Shown in pieces: positions 1 through 10,185 of a stretch of 64,000 bases of DNA (position 1 is its first letter; every line of letters starts with the position of its first letter). Made by a program: the position numbers and the translations under genes. The stretch comes from Acidovorax sp. NCPPB 3576 (lineage in GTDB: Bacteria; Pseudomonadota; Gammaproteobacteria; Burkholderiales; Burkholderiaceae_C): contig NZ_CP097267.1 in assembly GCF_028473605.1 (NCBI RefSeq), positions 4,022,501 to 4,086,500 of the forward strand, read 5' to 3'. The notes below the pieces were generated by a model, which ran no database searches, was not told the origin of the DNA, and worked only from the letters and a program-made list of their open reading frames with translations.

Positions 1-1433
1 CCGAGGCGGCCGAGTCCGCGCTGGACGGCTACCTGCTCAAGCCCTTCACGCCCAGCGCGCTGTTCGAGCGGCTGGGCCTGGCCCGCCTGCGCAAGACGCA
101 CCTGCGCCCCATCTTCGACGCCATCGGGCGGGAGGACTTCGAGGCCGCCGCCCAGCTGTGCGTGGAGCGCTTCGAGGCGCGCAAGCCCTACTGGCTGTAT
201 GCCGCGCGCATCGGCACCGAGCTGCTGCTGCGCCTGGCGCGGCACGACGAGGCCCGCACCCTGTTCGAGGCGGTGATCGAGGCGCGCGCCCTGCCCTGGG
301 CCAAACTGGGGGTGGCGCGGGCGCAGATCGAATCCGGCCAGGCGCCGCGGGCCATCACCACCTTGCAGGGGCTGATCGGGGAAGACGCCTCGTTCGCCGA
401 CGCGTATGACGTGCTGGGGCGCGCGCAGGTCGAGATGGGCCACTTCGAAGATGCCATGGCCACCTACCGCACGGCCAGCAGCCTCACGCCCGACTCGGTG
501 GTGCGGCTGCAAAAGCTCGGCATGATGGCCCACTACATGGGCGACCGCGAGACCGCGGCCAAGGCCCTGTCGCGCGCGGCGGTGCTGGGCATCGACTCCA
601 AGCTGTTCGACTACCAGTCGCTGGTGCTGCTGGCGTTTTCGCATTTCGCGGGCAACGACCGCAAGGGCCTGGAGCGCTGCATGGCCGACTTCGCGCGCAT
701 CCTGGAGCGCCACGGCGACAGCCGGCGCGTGCAGCGCTTCAGCGAAATCGTCGCCGTGCTGCAGCAGATACAGCAGCGCCAGTTCGCCCAGGCCGTGGCG
801 GGGGTGCGCTCCATGGCGCGCGAGATCGGCATGGGCGACTTCGACTACGAGGCCGCCTGCAATCTGAGCAGCCTGCTGGCCGTGCTGGCGGCCACCTCCA
901 TCGACCTGCACGAAGGCCCCGCGTGGGTCACCGCCATCGGCATGCGCTACGCCAACACGCGCGGGCTGTGCGAGCTGATGGCCAATGCCTGCCAGGTCCA
1001 CGACGAATATGCGGACATCGTGCGCGGCTGCCTGCCCCAGATCAACAAAACCGCCGAGAACGCGGTGGCGCTGAGCCTGTCGGGCGACCCTGGCGGCGCG
1101 GTGGCGCAATTGATCGATTCCGCCGGCACCACGCTCAACACCAAGCTGCTGGACATGGCGCAGCAGATGCTGGCCCGGCATGCGGGCCGCATCGAAGACG
1201 CAGCGGCGCGGCAGGAGGCCATCGACGCCCTGCGCGTGCGCTGCGGCACGACCACGCCGCGTGCCGTGCTGGGGCAGGCCACCGAAAGAAAACCAGGCGA
1301 GCTGGTGCTGCGCACATCCAGCGCCGCGAGCGCGCCACCGGGCCCCGGGCCATCGGCTGCGCCCACTTCTCCTGCTTCGCCATTCAGCGAACCGGCCGAC
1401 CTCGCGGCGGTGCTGCGACTTCGGCCGATGTAG
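1..1433 (+). CDS. Response regulator with TPR-type C-terminal part (5' truncated)
   Basis: The frame is open from nt 3, so the gene begins before the window. The first visible residues include a Lys-Pro-Phe triplet (residues 13-15), the conserved lysine end of a CheY-like receiver domain. Then follow about 420 residues of helical repeats with TPR spacing, for example AYDVLGRAQVEMGHFEDAM. The C-terminal 50 residues are Ala/Pro/Ser-rich and probably disordered. Proteins with this layout are phosphorylation-controlled scaffolds without a DNA-binding output domain. The partner is unknown; the CheW-containing gene on the opposite strand just beyond nudB makes a chemosensory link plausible. The 3' end overlaps convergent nudB by 50 bp. 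The receiver assignment rests on the short visible tail only. Confidence 0.75.
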   Translation, partial: EAAESALDGYLLKPFTPSALFERLGLARLRKTHLRPIFDAIGREDFEAAAQLCVERFEARKPYWLYAARIGTELLLRLARHDEARTLFEAVIEARALPWAKLGVARAQIESGQAPRAITTLQGLIGEDASFADAYDVLGRAQVEMGHFEDAMATYRTASSLTPDSVVRLQKLGMMAHYMGDRETAAKALSRAAVLGIDSKLFDYQSLVLLAFSHFAGNDRKGLERCMADFARILERHGDSRRVQRFSEIVAVLQQIQQRQFAQAVAGVRSMAREIGMGDFDYEAACNLSSLLAVLAATSIDLHEGPAWVTAIGMRYANTRGLCELMANACQVHDEYADIVRGCLPQINKTAENAVALSLSGDPGGAVAQLIDSAGTTLNTKLLDMAQQMLARHAGRIEDAAARQEAIDALRVRCGTTTPRAVLGQATERKPGELVLRTSSAASAPPGPGPSAAPTSPASPFSEPADLAAVLRLRPM

Positions 1434-1911
1434 CGCCAGGCCAGCTCGCCGGCCCGGCGGGCGGCGTGAACCGCGGTAGCATCAGGCAGGCCTCGGCGTT
1501 GGAGGGCGAAAAGCAGGCCAGCGCCGCATCGCGCCACGGCAGCCACCGCCACGCCACATGCTCGCGCGGGCTCAGCACCACCGGCGTTCCCGCCGGCACG
1601 CACAGGCCGAACAGCCGCTCGCGGTTGCGCACCACGCCGGGCGCATAGCGGTGCAGCCACTGCGGCCAGATGTCATAGACGTTCTCCAGCGCCCAGTCGG
1701 CCAGCACGCAGCCGGGCGCGCGGGCATCGATGCCGGTTTCCTCGCGCACTTCGCGCGCTGCCGCGTCTTCGAACGGCTCCTCGGGCCAGTCCTTGCTGCC
1801 GGTGACCGATTGCCAGTGATCGCCACCGCCCGCGCGTTGGATCAGCAGCACATCGAGCGCCGGGGTGTGGATCACCACCAGCACGGACTCCGGGATCTTG
1901 AAGCCTTGCAA
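1384..1911 (-). CDS. nudB: Dihydroneopterin triphosphate diphosphatase (Nudix)
   Basis: 175 aa Nudix hydrolase. The complete Nudix box lies at residues 38-60 (G-x5-E-x7-REVREETG), which binds the catalytic Mg. The N-terminus with IPESVLVVIHTPALDVLLIQRA is typical of NudB, which removes pyrophosphate from dihydroneopterin triphosphate in folate synthesis and also acts on dATP in E. coli. In many proteobacteria nudB directly follows aspS; here two genes separate them. Its start is only 6 bp from the stop of the tandem-Cache/CheW gene, so the two are probably co-transcribed. The last residues overlap the convergent response-regulator gene. Confidence 0.88.
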   Translation of the reverse strand: MQGFKIPESVLVVIHTPALDVLLIQRAGGGDHWQSVTGSKDWPEEPFEDAAAREVREETGIDARAPGCVLADWALENVYDIWPQWLHRYAPGVVRNRERLFGLCVPAGTPVVLSPREHVAWRWLPWRDAALACFSPSNAEACLMLPRFTPPAGPASWPGATSAEVAAPPRGRPVR

Positions 1912-1917
1912 TGGGCG

Positions 1918-4575
1918 TCACGCCGCCGCGGCGAGCAGCGCCTGCAGATCCTGCCGCGGCGCATCCCCCAGCGCCCCGGCCGCGCACTGCTGCAACCAGT
2001 GCGGCGAGATGCGGCAAAGCATGGCCCGTCCGGCCGGCTCGCCCACCGTGGCCACGGGCACCACGGCATCGACCAGCGGCGCCGCACCGGCGGCGGCCCC
2101 CACGCCCACCGGCTGCAGCGTGCGGCGGTCCAGTTCGAGGATGGCGCCGAGCGCATCCACGCGCAGCGCAAACTCCTGCATGCGGCCATCATCCAGCGCC
2201 GCGCGCACCACCACGATCTGCCGGTTCGGGTCGCCACCGCGCAGCGCCGGCGCGGGCGCCACGCCCTGCGGCCCGGCGATCACGCTGCGCAGGTCCACCA
2301 CCGGGCACACGCGGTGCCCGATCTGCGCCAGGCCGAGGAACGGCGCGCGCAGGCCGCCCGCGTGCAGCACGGTCACATCGGGCGCGGCCTCGACCACCGA
2401 GGCGGCCTCCAGCCCGAACCACTGCGCGCCCATGCGGAACGAGGCCAGTTGCAGGCCCTGCGCCGCATCGGCGCGCGCACCGGGCACCGTGGCCAGGGCA
2501 GGCGCCAGCGCCGCAGCGGCATGGTGCTCGCACACATGGCGCAGCACGGTGCAGCCCAGGCCGTGGTCGTAGCCGTCCTGCGCGCGGAACTCGCGGTAGC
2601 CCTGGCCGCGCGCGAATCCCGTGGCGTACAGGTCGCGGCCGAGCACCGCCATGCGCGGCTCGGTGCGGCCGGCGGCCCATGCGGGCAGCGCCGCATGGGC
2701 CGCCTGGGCCGCATCGGCTGCGTTGTCCGTGGCGCAGACCACCGCGCGCTGCGCATCGACGAACGCCAGCACATCGCGCCCGCCAGCGCCCACCGCGCAG
2801 TCGGCGAGGATGGACGACAGCTGCTCGGCCGCATCCCAGACGATGGCGATGCCGCCCAGCAGCGGAGCCGGGGCGCTGCGGCCGTTGCCTTCACCGCTGC
2901 GTTCGCCCCGCTCGCCGCGCACCGCAGCGGCATAGACGAAGGTCGGGCCCTGGCCGTAGAACCGGCTCGGCCCGTAGCGGCTCACCGCATAGCCCTGGCT
3001 GCCCTGCAGGCGCAGGCAGCGCCCCACCCATTCCTCATCCAGTTGCACGCCCACCTGCTGCGCCTGGCCGGGCTGCGAGACGGCCACCACGCGGCCCTCG
3101 CGGTCGAACAGCACCAGGCAGGCGTACACGGTGTACAGGCGGTTGATCTCCTGCAGCACGGCAGTGGCTTTTTCGCAGCCCGGCGTGCCGGCCTCCAGCG
3201 TGCGCGCGAACTGCGGCGTCAGCGCCCACCAGCGGCAATCGTTGGCCCGCTCGTACAGGTTGCGGTCCAGGATCTGCATGGCCAGCGACGCACGGCCCTG
3301 GGCGTCGCTCAGCAGCGAACGCATGACCACGCCATACAAGTCCTGCAGGGCGCTCGCGAAGGCCAGGGCCGTCTTGCGGGCGGTGGCGCCGATCTCGGAC
3401 AGCAAGGTCTTGGCGAACTGCAGCTCGCGCGGCGCGGCCGCATCGCCGCCGAGCTGGTGCAGGTCCAGCAGGCCGTTCCACACCGAGCGTTCGAGCGCCG
3501 ACTGGATGGTGGCCGAGCGCCCCGGAATGTCTCGCAGCTCTTGCGACAGCACATCGGCGTGGCCTGCCAATTCGACGGGAAAGGCGTCTGCATCGCCCTG
3601 CTCGGCCTCGTCGAAGGCCACCTCCAGCGGCAGCAGCGCCACGCCGCGCCAGCCCGGCCCGGCATAGCCCTGGAACCCTTGCGTGTCCCGCACGGCCATC
3701 AGGTAACGCCGGCTCGCGTGGTGGATCGGCTGCACGCCCGCCGCCGCAGCCTGCGGCAGCCGCCAGCCGGCCGGCAGCTGCAGCGGGTCGCTGGACACCA
3801 GCACGCGGCCCTCGGCGTCCGTGAGCGCCAGCACCGCGTCGCCACCCTGCACCGAATCGAAGATGGCCGGCATTTCATCGGCCAGCTTGAACTGCAGGCA
3901 CAGCACGCCCACGGCGTGGCCCTGGACCTCCACGCGGCGGGCATACATCAGGGTTTTGGCCTCCTGGCCACTGAAGCCGTGCACCGCGTAATGCTCGGCG
4001 TAGGCCGCATGGCTTTGCAGCACCGATTGCAGAAAGGCGCTGTCGGCCTGCCGGTGCCCGTGCGACGCGAGCGGCTCCACCGCATGCAGTTGGGCGCAGG
4101 GCCGGCCGGCGGTGTCGAACAGGAAGATGTTGCCGTACACCGTGTACTTGTCGGCGTACTCGCGCAGGCGCGGCTCGATGCCGGGGCGGGTGTCGGGATC
4201 GGGGTGGCCCAGAAATTCGGCCACGCCCACGTCGGTGGCGAAAAAGCCGATGTCGGCCGTGCGCTCGAAGAGGTTGCGCACCAGCACGTCGATGCACACC
4301 TGGGCGCGCGACACCAGATCATCGAGCCGGTTCTTGAGGGCCTCGCCGGCCAGGCCGCGCATCAGGTCGGCCGACAGGGCCGCAAAGTCCCGGCGGGCTT
4401 GCGCCAGATCGTGCCCCGAAGACGCCTTGGAGGACAGCAACGACAGGGATGACAGCAGGGACAGGTGGTCCCACGCGTTCTCGACCAGTCTCAACTCCTG
4501 GCGCTGATGCTGCGCCGCCGGCATATAGCGCAACCATTGCTCGGGGTTGGCCAGAAAGGGAGACGCGTGAGACAC
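1918..4575 (-). CDS. Soluble tandem-Cache-like protein with C-terminal CheW domain
   Basis: 885 aa from a GTG at 4575, chosen because AAAGGA lies 6-7 nt upstream; the longer open frame upstream lacks a good start. No signal peptide or membrane segment is visible. Two related modules occur about 338 residues apart: NLFERTADIGFFATD (about 101) and NLYERANDCRWWALT (about 439). Each is followed by a YTVY..(I/L)VLFD.(E/A)GR strand pattern typical of Cache/PAS-like sensory folds. The last 160 residues look like a CheW/receptor-coupling domain (start near GLQLASFRMGAQWFGLE). Inference: a cytoplasmic sensory coupling protein feeding a CheA kinase. No MCP signalling hairpin, cheA or cheR is in the window. 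It sits between a CsgG-like lipoprotein and nudB. Confidence 0.7.
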   Translation of the reverse strand: MSHASPFLANPEQWLRYMPAAQHQRQELRLVENAWDHLSLLSSLSLLSSKASSGHDLAQARRDFAALSADLMRGLAGEALKNRLDDLVSRAQVCIDVLVRNLFERTADIGFFATDVGVAEFLGHPDPDTRPGIEPRLREYADKYTVYGNIFLFDTAGRPCAQLHAVEPLASHGHRQADSAFLQSVLQSHAAYAEHYAVHGFSGQEAKTLMYARRVEVQGHAVGVLCLQFKLADEMPAIFDSVQGGDAVLALTDAEGRVLVSSDPLQLPAGWRLPQAAAAGVQPIHHASRRYLMAVRDTQGFQGYAGPGWRGVALLPLEVAFDEAEQGDADAFPVELAGHADVLSQELRDIPGRSATIQSALERSVWNGLLDLHQLGGDAAAPRELQFAKTLLSEIGATARKTALAFASALQDLYGVVMRSLLSDAQGRASLAMQILDRNLYERANDCRWWALTPQFARTLEAGTPGCEKATAVLQEINRLYTVYACLVLFDREGRVVAVSQPGQAQQVGVQLDEEWVGRCLRLQGSQGYAVSRYGPSRFYGQGPTFVYAAAVRGERGERSGEGNGRSAPAPLLGGIAIVWDAAEQLSSILADCAVGAGGRDVLAFVDAQRAVVCATDNAADAAQAAHAALPAWAAGRTEPRMAVLGRDLYATGFARGQGYREFRAQDGYDHGLGCTVLRHVCEHHAAAALAPALATVPGARADAAQGLQLASFRMGAQWFGLEAASVVEAAPDVTVLHAGGLRAPFLGLAQIGHRVCPVVDLRSVIAGPQGVAPAPALRGGDPNRQIVVVRAALDDGRMQEFALRVDALGAILELDRRTLQPVGVGAAAGAAPLVDAVVPVATVGEPAGRAMLCRISPHWLQQCAAGALGDAPRQDLQALLAAAA

Positions 4576-4796
4576 AGGGAATCCTTTTGCCTGGGCGATG
4601 GCCCAGATTGTGATGCATGTACGGCTGAGCCCGCATGCCGCATGCATGGGGGTTTGCCCTCTGCGGCCACAGGCAGGCCTGCGCGACAGGGCCGGAGATA
4701 TCAGCACGATGCGTGCCACATGCCGGCAGCCCGGTCCTTGCCGTTGCATCACTCACCCCGGCGCCACGCCTGCGGTGGCGCGCCGCCCCGGGTGAC

Positions 4797-5618
4797 TCAG
4801 CTTCCCGAAGGTTTGCGTGCCGTGGCCACGGGTGGCGGCATGTCCTTGGCCTGCAGCGCGCGCACCTGCGTGACGAGCTGGTTGTGCGCATCAAGGAAGG
4901 CTGCGGCGATCACCTTGCCTTCGTTGGTATTGCTCCACCCTGCGCCGGCCGCGCCGCCGAGCTTGCCGAACACCAGGCCGCCCACGCCCAGGTCGGTGGA
5001 GCGTGCCGCGCCCGTGGAGGCCGCCACCTGCTCGGTGGTTTCGTTGTCGGACAGCAGCAACGCGGTCTGCGCCTCCTTGAACTTGACTTGCTCGACCAGG
5101 CCGGCCAGGCCCGCGATGTCGCGCAGCACCGGAATCATGGCGATGACGCCGGACAGCCCCCGGCCCGCGTCCTGTTCGCTGAACGTCAGGCTGGGTGTGA
5201 GCGTGTACTGCGCCTCGTAGCCCCGGCCTTTTTGCACGGTGGAATTCTTGCGCAGCACGCCTGCGTCCTTCAACTCCTGCTCCTGCACGGTGCCGCGCAG
5301 GCCGGCCGCGCGGTCCACCACGCGAAAGCAGCCGCTTTGCTGTGCCAGCAGCTTGACCAGCGGCACGGGCGAGGCCGGCAACTGGTAGCCCGAACCCATG
5401 ATGTAGCCGTTCGGGTTCTCAGCCAGCGCCAGCGTGGCCACGGGCGCATCGCAGCGCACCAGTTCGCGCGCGGCGTTGCGCGCCCCTTCCGGGCCGGCCG
5501 AGCCGGTCACGACCGACCCGCCCTGCCCCAGCTCGGTCTTCTTCTCGCCACAGCCGGCCAGCGCGGCCACCAGCGCCAGCGGAACCACGGCCAGCCAAAT
5601 CACTTTGCGGTTTTGCAT
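4797..5618 (-). CDS. CsgG/HfaB-like outer-membrane lipoprotein
   Basis: 273 aa from the ATG at 5618, which has AAGGA 7 nt upstream; a longer frame runs into the aspS terminator and is rejected. The N-terminus is a lipoprotein signal (KVIWLAVVPLALVAALAG then Cys, lipobox LAGC, cysteine about residue 22). The middle part (LVKLLAQQSGCFRVVDRAAG, then an E.EL..AGVLRK stretch) resembles the CsgG family, which forms secretion or sensing pores in the outer membrane. No curli genes are nearby, so a curli role is unlikely. Next gene downstream on the strand is the tandem-Cache/CheW protein, 221 bp away. Family assignment is moderate; lipoprotein status is clear. Confidence 0.65.
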   Translation of the reverse strand: MQNRKVIWLAVVPLALVAALAGCGEKKTELGQGGSVVTGSAGPEGARNAARELVRCDAPVATLALAENPNGYIMGSGYQLPASPVPLVKLLAQQSGCFRVVDRAAGLRGTVQEQELKDAGVLRKNSTVQKGRGYEAQYTLTPSLTFSEQDAGRGLSGVIAMIPVLRDIAGLAGLVEQVKFKEAQTALLLSDNETTEQVAASTGAARSTDLGVGGLVFGKLGGAAGAGWSNTNEGKVIAAAFLDAHNQLVTQVRALQAKDMPPPVATARKPSGS

Positions 5619-5635
5619 CCACGCGTCCTTGCATG

Positions 5636-5669
5636 AAAAAAGCGGCAGGAACATGGTGCTCCTGCCGCT
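5636..5669 (-). terminator. Rho-independent terminator after aspS
   Basis: A perfect 10-bp stem (AGCGGCAGGA with TCCTGCCGCT) and a 9-nt loop, followed on the minus strand by six Ts. It lies 48 bp past the aspS stop and ends the long serA-to-aspS run. The start codon of the lipoprotein gene is only about 18 nt beyond it. Confidence 0.88.
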
Positions 5670-5717
5670 TCGGGGGTCTATCGCTTCAACGGTCCCGAGG
5701 GAGCGGCGTGGCGCGGA

Positions 5718-7556
<1,839 letters not shown>

Positions 7557-7633
7557 TGGAGAGTCTTCCTGCGCCCTCGTGGAGCGCGACAAGGTTTCCG
7601 CACGCCCGCGGCACGCGGGCATGCGACGAGGTG

Positions 7634-8254
7634 TTATCGGGAATCGGGCGGCGTGAGGTCCGGGGGTGCGACCACCCCCATGGAGACGATGTACTTGAGG
7701 GCTGCATCGACGCTCATTTCGAGTTCGATGCAGTCGCTCTTGCGCAAGATCACGAAGTAGCCGCCCGTCGGGTTGGGGGTGGTGGGCACATAGACGCTCA
7801 CGTATTCATCGCGCAGGTAGGCCGCCACCTCGCCGCTCGGCGTGCCGGTGATGAACGCCACCGTCCACACGCCTTCTCGCGGCCATTGCACCAGCACGGC
7901 GGTGCGAAAGGCGTTGCCGCCTTCGGAAAAGAGCGTGTCCGACACCTGCTTGACGCTGGAGTAGATCGACCGCACCACCGGGATGCGGCTCACCAGGGCA
8001 TCGCCCCATTCCACCAGCTTGCGCCCGGCGAAATTGCTGGTGAGCGCGCCCACGGCCAGCAGGATGCCCAGCGTGAGCAGCACCCCGAAGCCGGGAATGT
8101 GAAAGCCCAGCAGCTTGTCGGGCTGCCAGGCGCCCGGCAGGATCTGCAGGGTCTGGTCGAGCGTGCTCACGATCCAGTTCAGCACCCAGGCCGTGATGAC
8201 GCCGGGAACAATGACCAGGAGGCCCGTGAACAGCCATTTGCGCAAAGCGGACAT
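7634..8254 (-). CDS. DUF502 family inner-membrane protein
   Basis: 206 aa. Start set at [11 protein letters not shown] (8254), with a Lys/Arg just before the first membrane helix. Two hydrophobic segments are visible (residues 8-32, [18 protein letters not shown], and about 60-85, [19 protein letters not shown]), followed by a soluble part containing [14 protein letters not shown] and [13 protein letters not shown], which are hallmark stretches of the DUF502 family. Function is unknown. It lies 10 bp downstream of fmdB and 77 bp before aspS, so it is probably translated from one transcript with both. Confidence 0.85.
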   Translation of the reverse strand: MSALRKWLFTGLLVIVPGVITAWVLNWIVSTLDQTLQILPGAWQPDKLLGFHIPGFGVLLTLGILLAVGALTSNFAGRKLVEWGDALVSRIPVVRSIYSSVKQVSDTLFSEGGNAFRTAVLVQWPREGVWTVAFITGTPSGEVAAYLRDEYVSVYVPTTPNPTGGYFVILRKSDCIELEMSVDAALKYIVSMGVVAPPDLTPPDSR

Positions 8255-8264
8255 CAGGGGCCGT

Positions 8265-8609
8265 TCAGTTCTTCTTGGTCTCGGAGCTGCTGGCGGCCGG
8301 CGCGGGGGCTGGCGCGGGAGCCGCCGCTTCCTTCTTGGGGGCACTGTCGCCACCGGAGGATGCGGCAGCGGGCGCTGCGCCATCGGAGGCCGCCGCTTCG
8401 GGCTTGGCGCTGGCGGCGCCGGTATTGCCGCCGCGGAAATCGGTCACGTACCAGCCGGAGCCCTTGAGCTGGAAACCGGCTGCGGTCACCTGCTTGGAGA
8501 AGGCCTCGGCCCCGCAGGCCGGGCACACCGTGAGCGGCGCGTCGGACATTTTTTGCAGCACATCCTTGGCGTGGCCGCAGGAACCGCATTTATAGGCATA
8601 GATAGGCAT
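8265..8609 (-). CDS. FmdB-type zinc-ribbon protein
   Basis: 114 aa. The first 60 residues carry a zinc ribbon with two CxxC pairs (MPIYAYKCGSCGH and VCPACGAE) followed by the family motif GFQLKGSGWYVTDFR. The remaining half is Ala/Pro/Ser/Lys low-complexity sequence and looks disordered. FmdB proteins are small putative regulators; their binding target is not established. The start is MPIYAYKCG at 8609, which matches the family N-terminus. It is the first gene of the fmdB-DUF502-aspS set. Confidence 0.85.
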   Translation of the reverse strand: MPIYAYKCGSCGHAKDVLQKMSDAPLTVCPACGAEAFSKQVTAAGFQLKGSGWYVTDFRGGNTGAASAKPEAAASDGAAPAAASSGGDSAPKKEAAAPAPAPAPAASSSETKKN

Positions 8610-8671
8610 CTTGAGCGTGTGCGATGGAAAGTGCAAAACCTTCAATTATAGGCACCGCACCCAAGCCCCCT

Positions 8672-10123
8672 TTACGCCTGCTCCGCCCCCACGACCGGGT
8701 GGTGCGAAGCGCGCACGTTGCGCAGCGCCTGTGGCGCCAGCGAACCGATCAGCATGCCCGCCGTGGCGGCCAGCACGCCGGCCAATTGCGCCGGAAACAC
8801 GGCGCCAGCCGGCGTCGCCAGGAACAGCAGCCAGGAGGACAGGCCGGCGGCGATGGCCAGGATGGCGCCCTGGGTCGTCGCGCGCTTCCAGTACAGGCCG
8901 AAGACCAGCGGCACGAAGGCACCCACCAGCGGCACCTGGTAGGCGCCCGACACCAGTTCGTAGATCGACGTGCCCTGCATGTGGATCGAATAGGCCAGCA
9001 CCAGGGCGCTGAACACCAGCGTGCTGATGCGCATGGTGCGCAGGCGGTCGCGGTCGGTGCCGTTCGGGCGGAACTGGCGCCAGATGTTTTCGGTGAACGT
9101 GACACTGGGCGCCAGCAGCGTGGCAGAAGCCGTGGACTTGAGGGCCGACAGCAACGCACCAAAGAAGAACACCTGCATGATGAACGGCATCTTCTGCAGC
9201 ACCAGGGTGGGGAGCACCTTCTGCGGATCGTCCTTGAGCAGGGCAGCCGTTTCGGTGGGCATGATGATCAGCGCGCTGGCCACCAGGAACATGGGCACGA
9301 AGGCGAACAGGATGTAGCAGATGCCGCCGATCACCGGGCCGCGCGTGGCCGCCTGGATGTTGTTGGCCGACATGACGCGCTGAAACACGTCCTGCTGCGG
9401 AATGGAGCCGAACATCATGGTGATGCCCGCCGCGATGAAGAACAGAATGTCGTGCAGCTTGGGCTCGGGCAGGAAGCGGAACAGGTCGCGGCTGCTGGCC
9501 AGCTCGATCACCTTGTCTGCCCCGCCTGCCATGTTGCCGGCGAAGACCGCGATGATCGTGAGCCCCACCACCAGGATGATCATCTGGATGAAGTCCGTCA
9601 CCGCCACCGACCACATGCCGCCGAACAGCGTGTAGGCCAGGATGGAGACCACGCCGATGGTCATGCCCACCGGAATGCTGATGGCATCGCCGGACAGCAG
9701 GTTGAACACCAGGCCCAGCGCTGTCACCTGCGCCGACACCCAGCCCAGGTAGCTCAGCATGATGATGAGCGAGCACACGATCTCGACCGCGCGGCCATAC
9801 CGCTCGCGGTAGTAGTCGCTGATGGTCAGCAGCGTCATGCGGTACAGCCGTGCGGCGAAGAACAGCCCCACGAGGATCAGGCAGAAGCCCGCGCCGAACG
9901 GGTCTTCCACCACGTTGCCCAGCCCGCCCTCGATGAACTTGGCCGGAATGCCCAGCACCGTCTCGGAGCCGAACCACGTGGCGAACGTGGTCGTCACGAT
10001 CATGTACAGCGGCAGGTGCCGCCCGGCGATGGCGAAATCCGCCGAGTTCTTCACCCGCCGCGCTGCCAGCAGGCCGATGGCGATGGTGATCAGCAGATAG
10101 ACAATGACCAGGGTCAACAGCAC
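8672..10123 (-). CDS. Sodium:solute symporter family (SSSF) permease
   Basis: 483 aa from a GTG at 10123 with GAGGAG 6 nt upstream. About 13 hydrophobic segments can be counted. The SSSF signature region includes FATWFGSETVLGIPAKF, GLGNVVEDPFGA and the G-G-M-W-S-V-A-V-TDFIQM segment, as in PutP/PanF-type transporters. It therefore should import a small organic solute with Na+, but the substrate cannot be read from sequence. It follows ubiB by 62 bp on the same strand. The same frame stays open across ubiB for a further 580 codons; that extension is an artefact of GC-rich codon use. Confidence 0.82.
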   Translation of the reverse strand: MLLTLVIVYLLITIAIGLLAARRVKNSADFAIAGRHLPLYMIVTTTFATWFGSETVLGIPAKFIEGGLGNVVEDPFGAGFCLILVGLFFAARLYRMTLLTISDYYRERYGRAVEIVCSLIIMLSYLGWVSAQVTALGLVFNLLSGDAISIPVGMTIGVVSILAYTLFGGMWSVAVTDFIQMIILVVGLTIIAVFAGNMAGGADKVIELASSRDLFRFLPEPKLHDILFFIAAGITMMFGSIPQQDVFQRVMSANNIQAATRGPVIGGICYILFAFVPMFLVASALIIMPTETAALLKDDPQKVLPTLVLQKMPFIMQVFFFGALLSALKSTASATLLAPSVTFTENIWRQFRPNGTDRDRLRTMRISTLVFSALVLAYSIHMQGTSIYELVSGAYQVPLVGAFVPLVFGLYWKRATTQGAILAIAAGLSSWLLFLATPAGAVFPAQLAGVLAATAGMLIGSLAPQALRNVRASHHPVVGAEQA

Positions 10124-10185
10124 GGCATGCTCCTCGTATGTCGCGTAGGGAGGGGTAAGGGGAAAAGGGAGGGGTCGGAAAAAGG

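Noticed and set aside
1558..4452. 964-aa frame on the plus strand opposite the CheW and nudB genes
   Set aside because: Arg/His/Gln-rich antisense shadow of GC-biased codons; no recognisable domain, and the minus-strand genes carry clear family motifs.
4761..4781. GC-rich hairpin (GCGCCAC / GTGGCGC) after the lipoprotein gene
   Set aside because: No T-tract on either side, so I do not call it a terminator.
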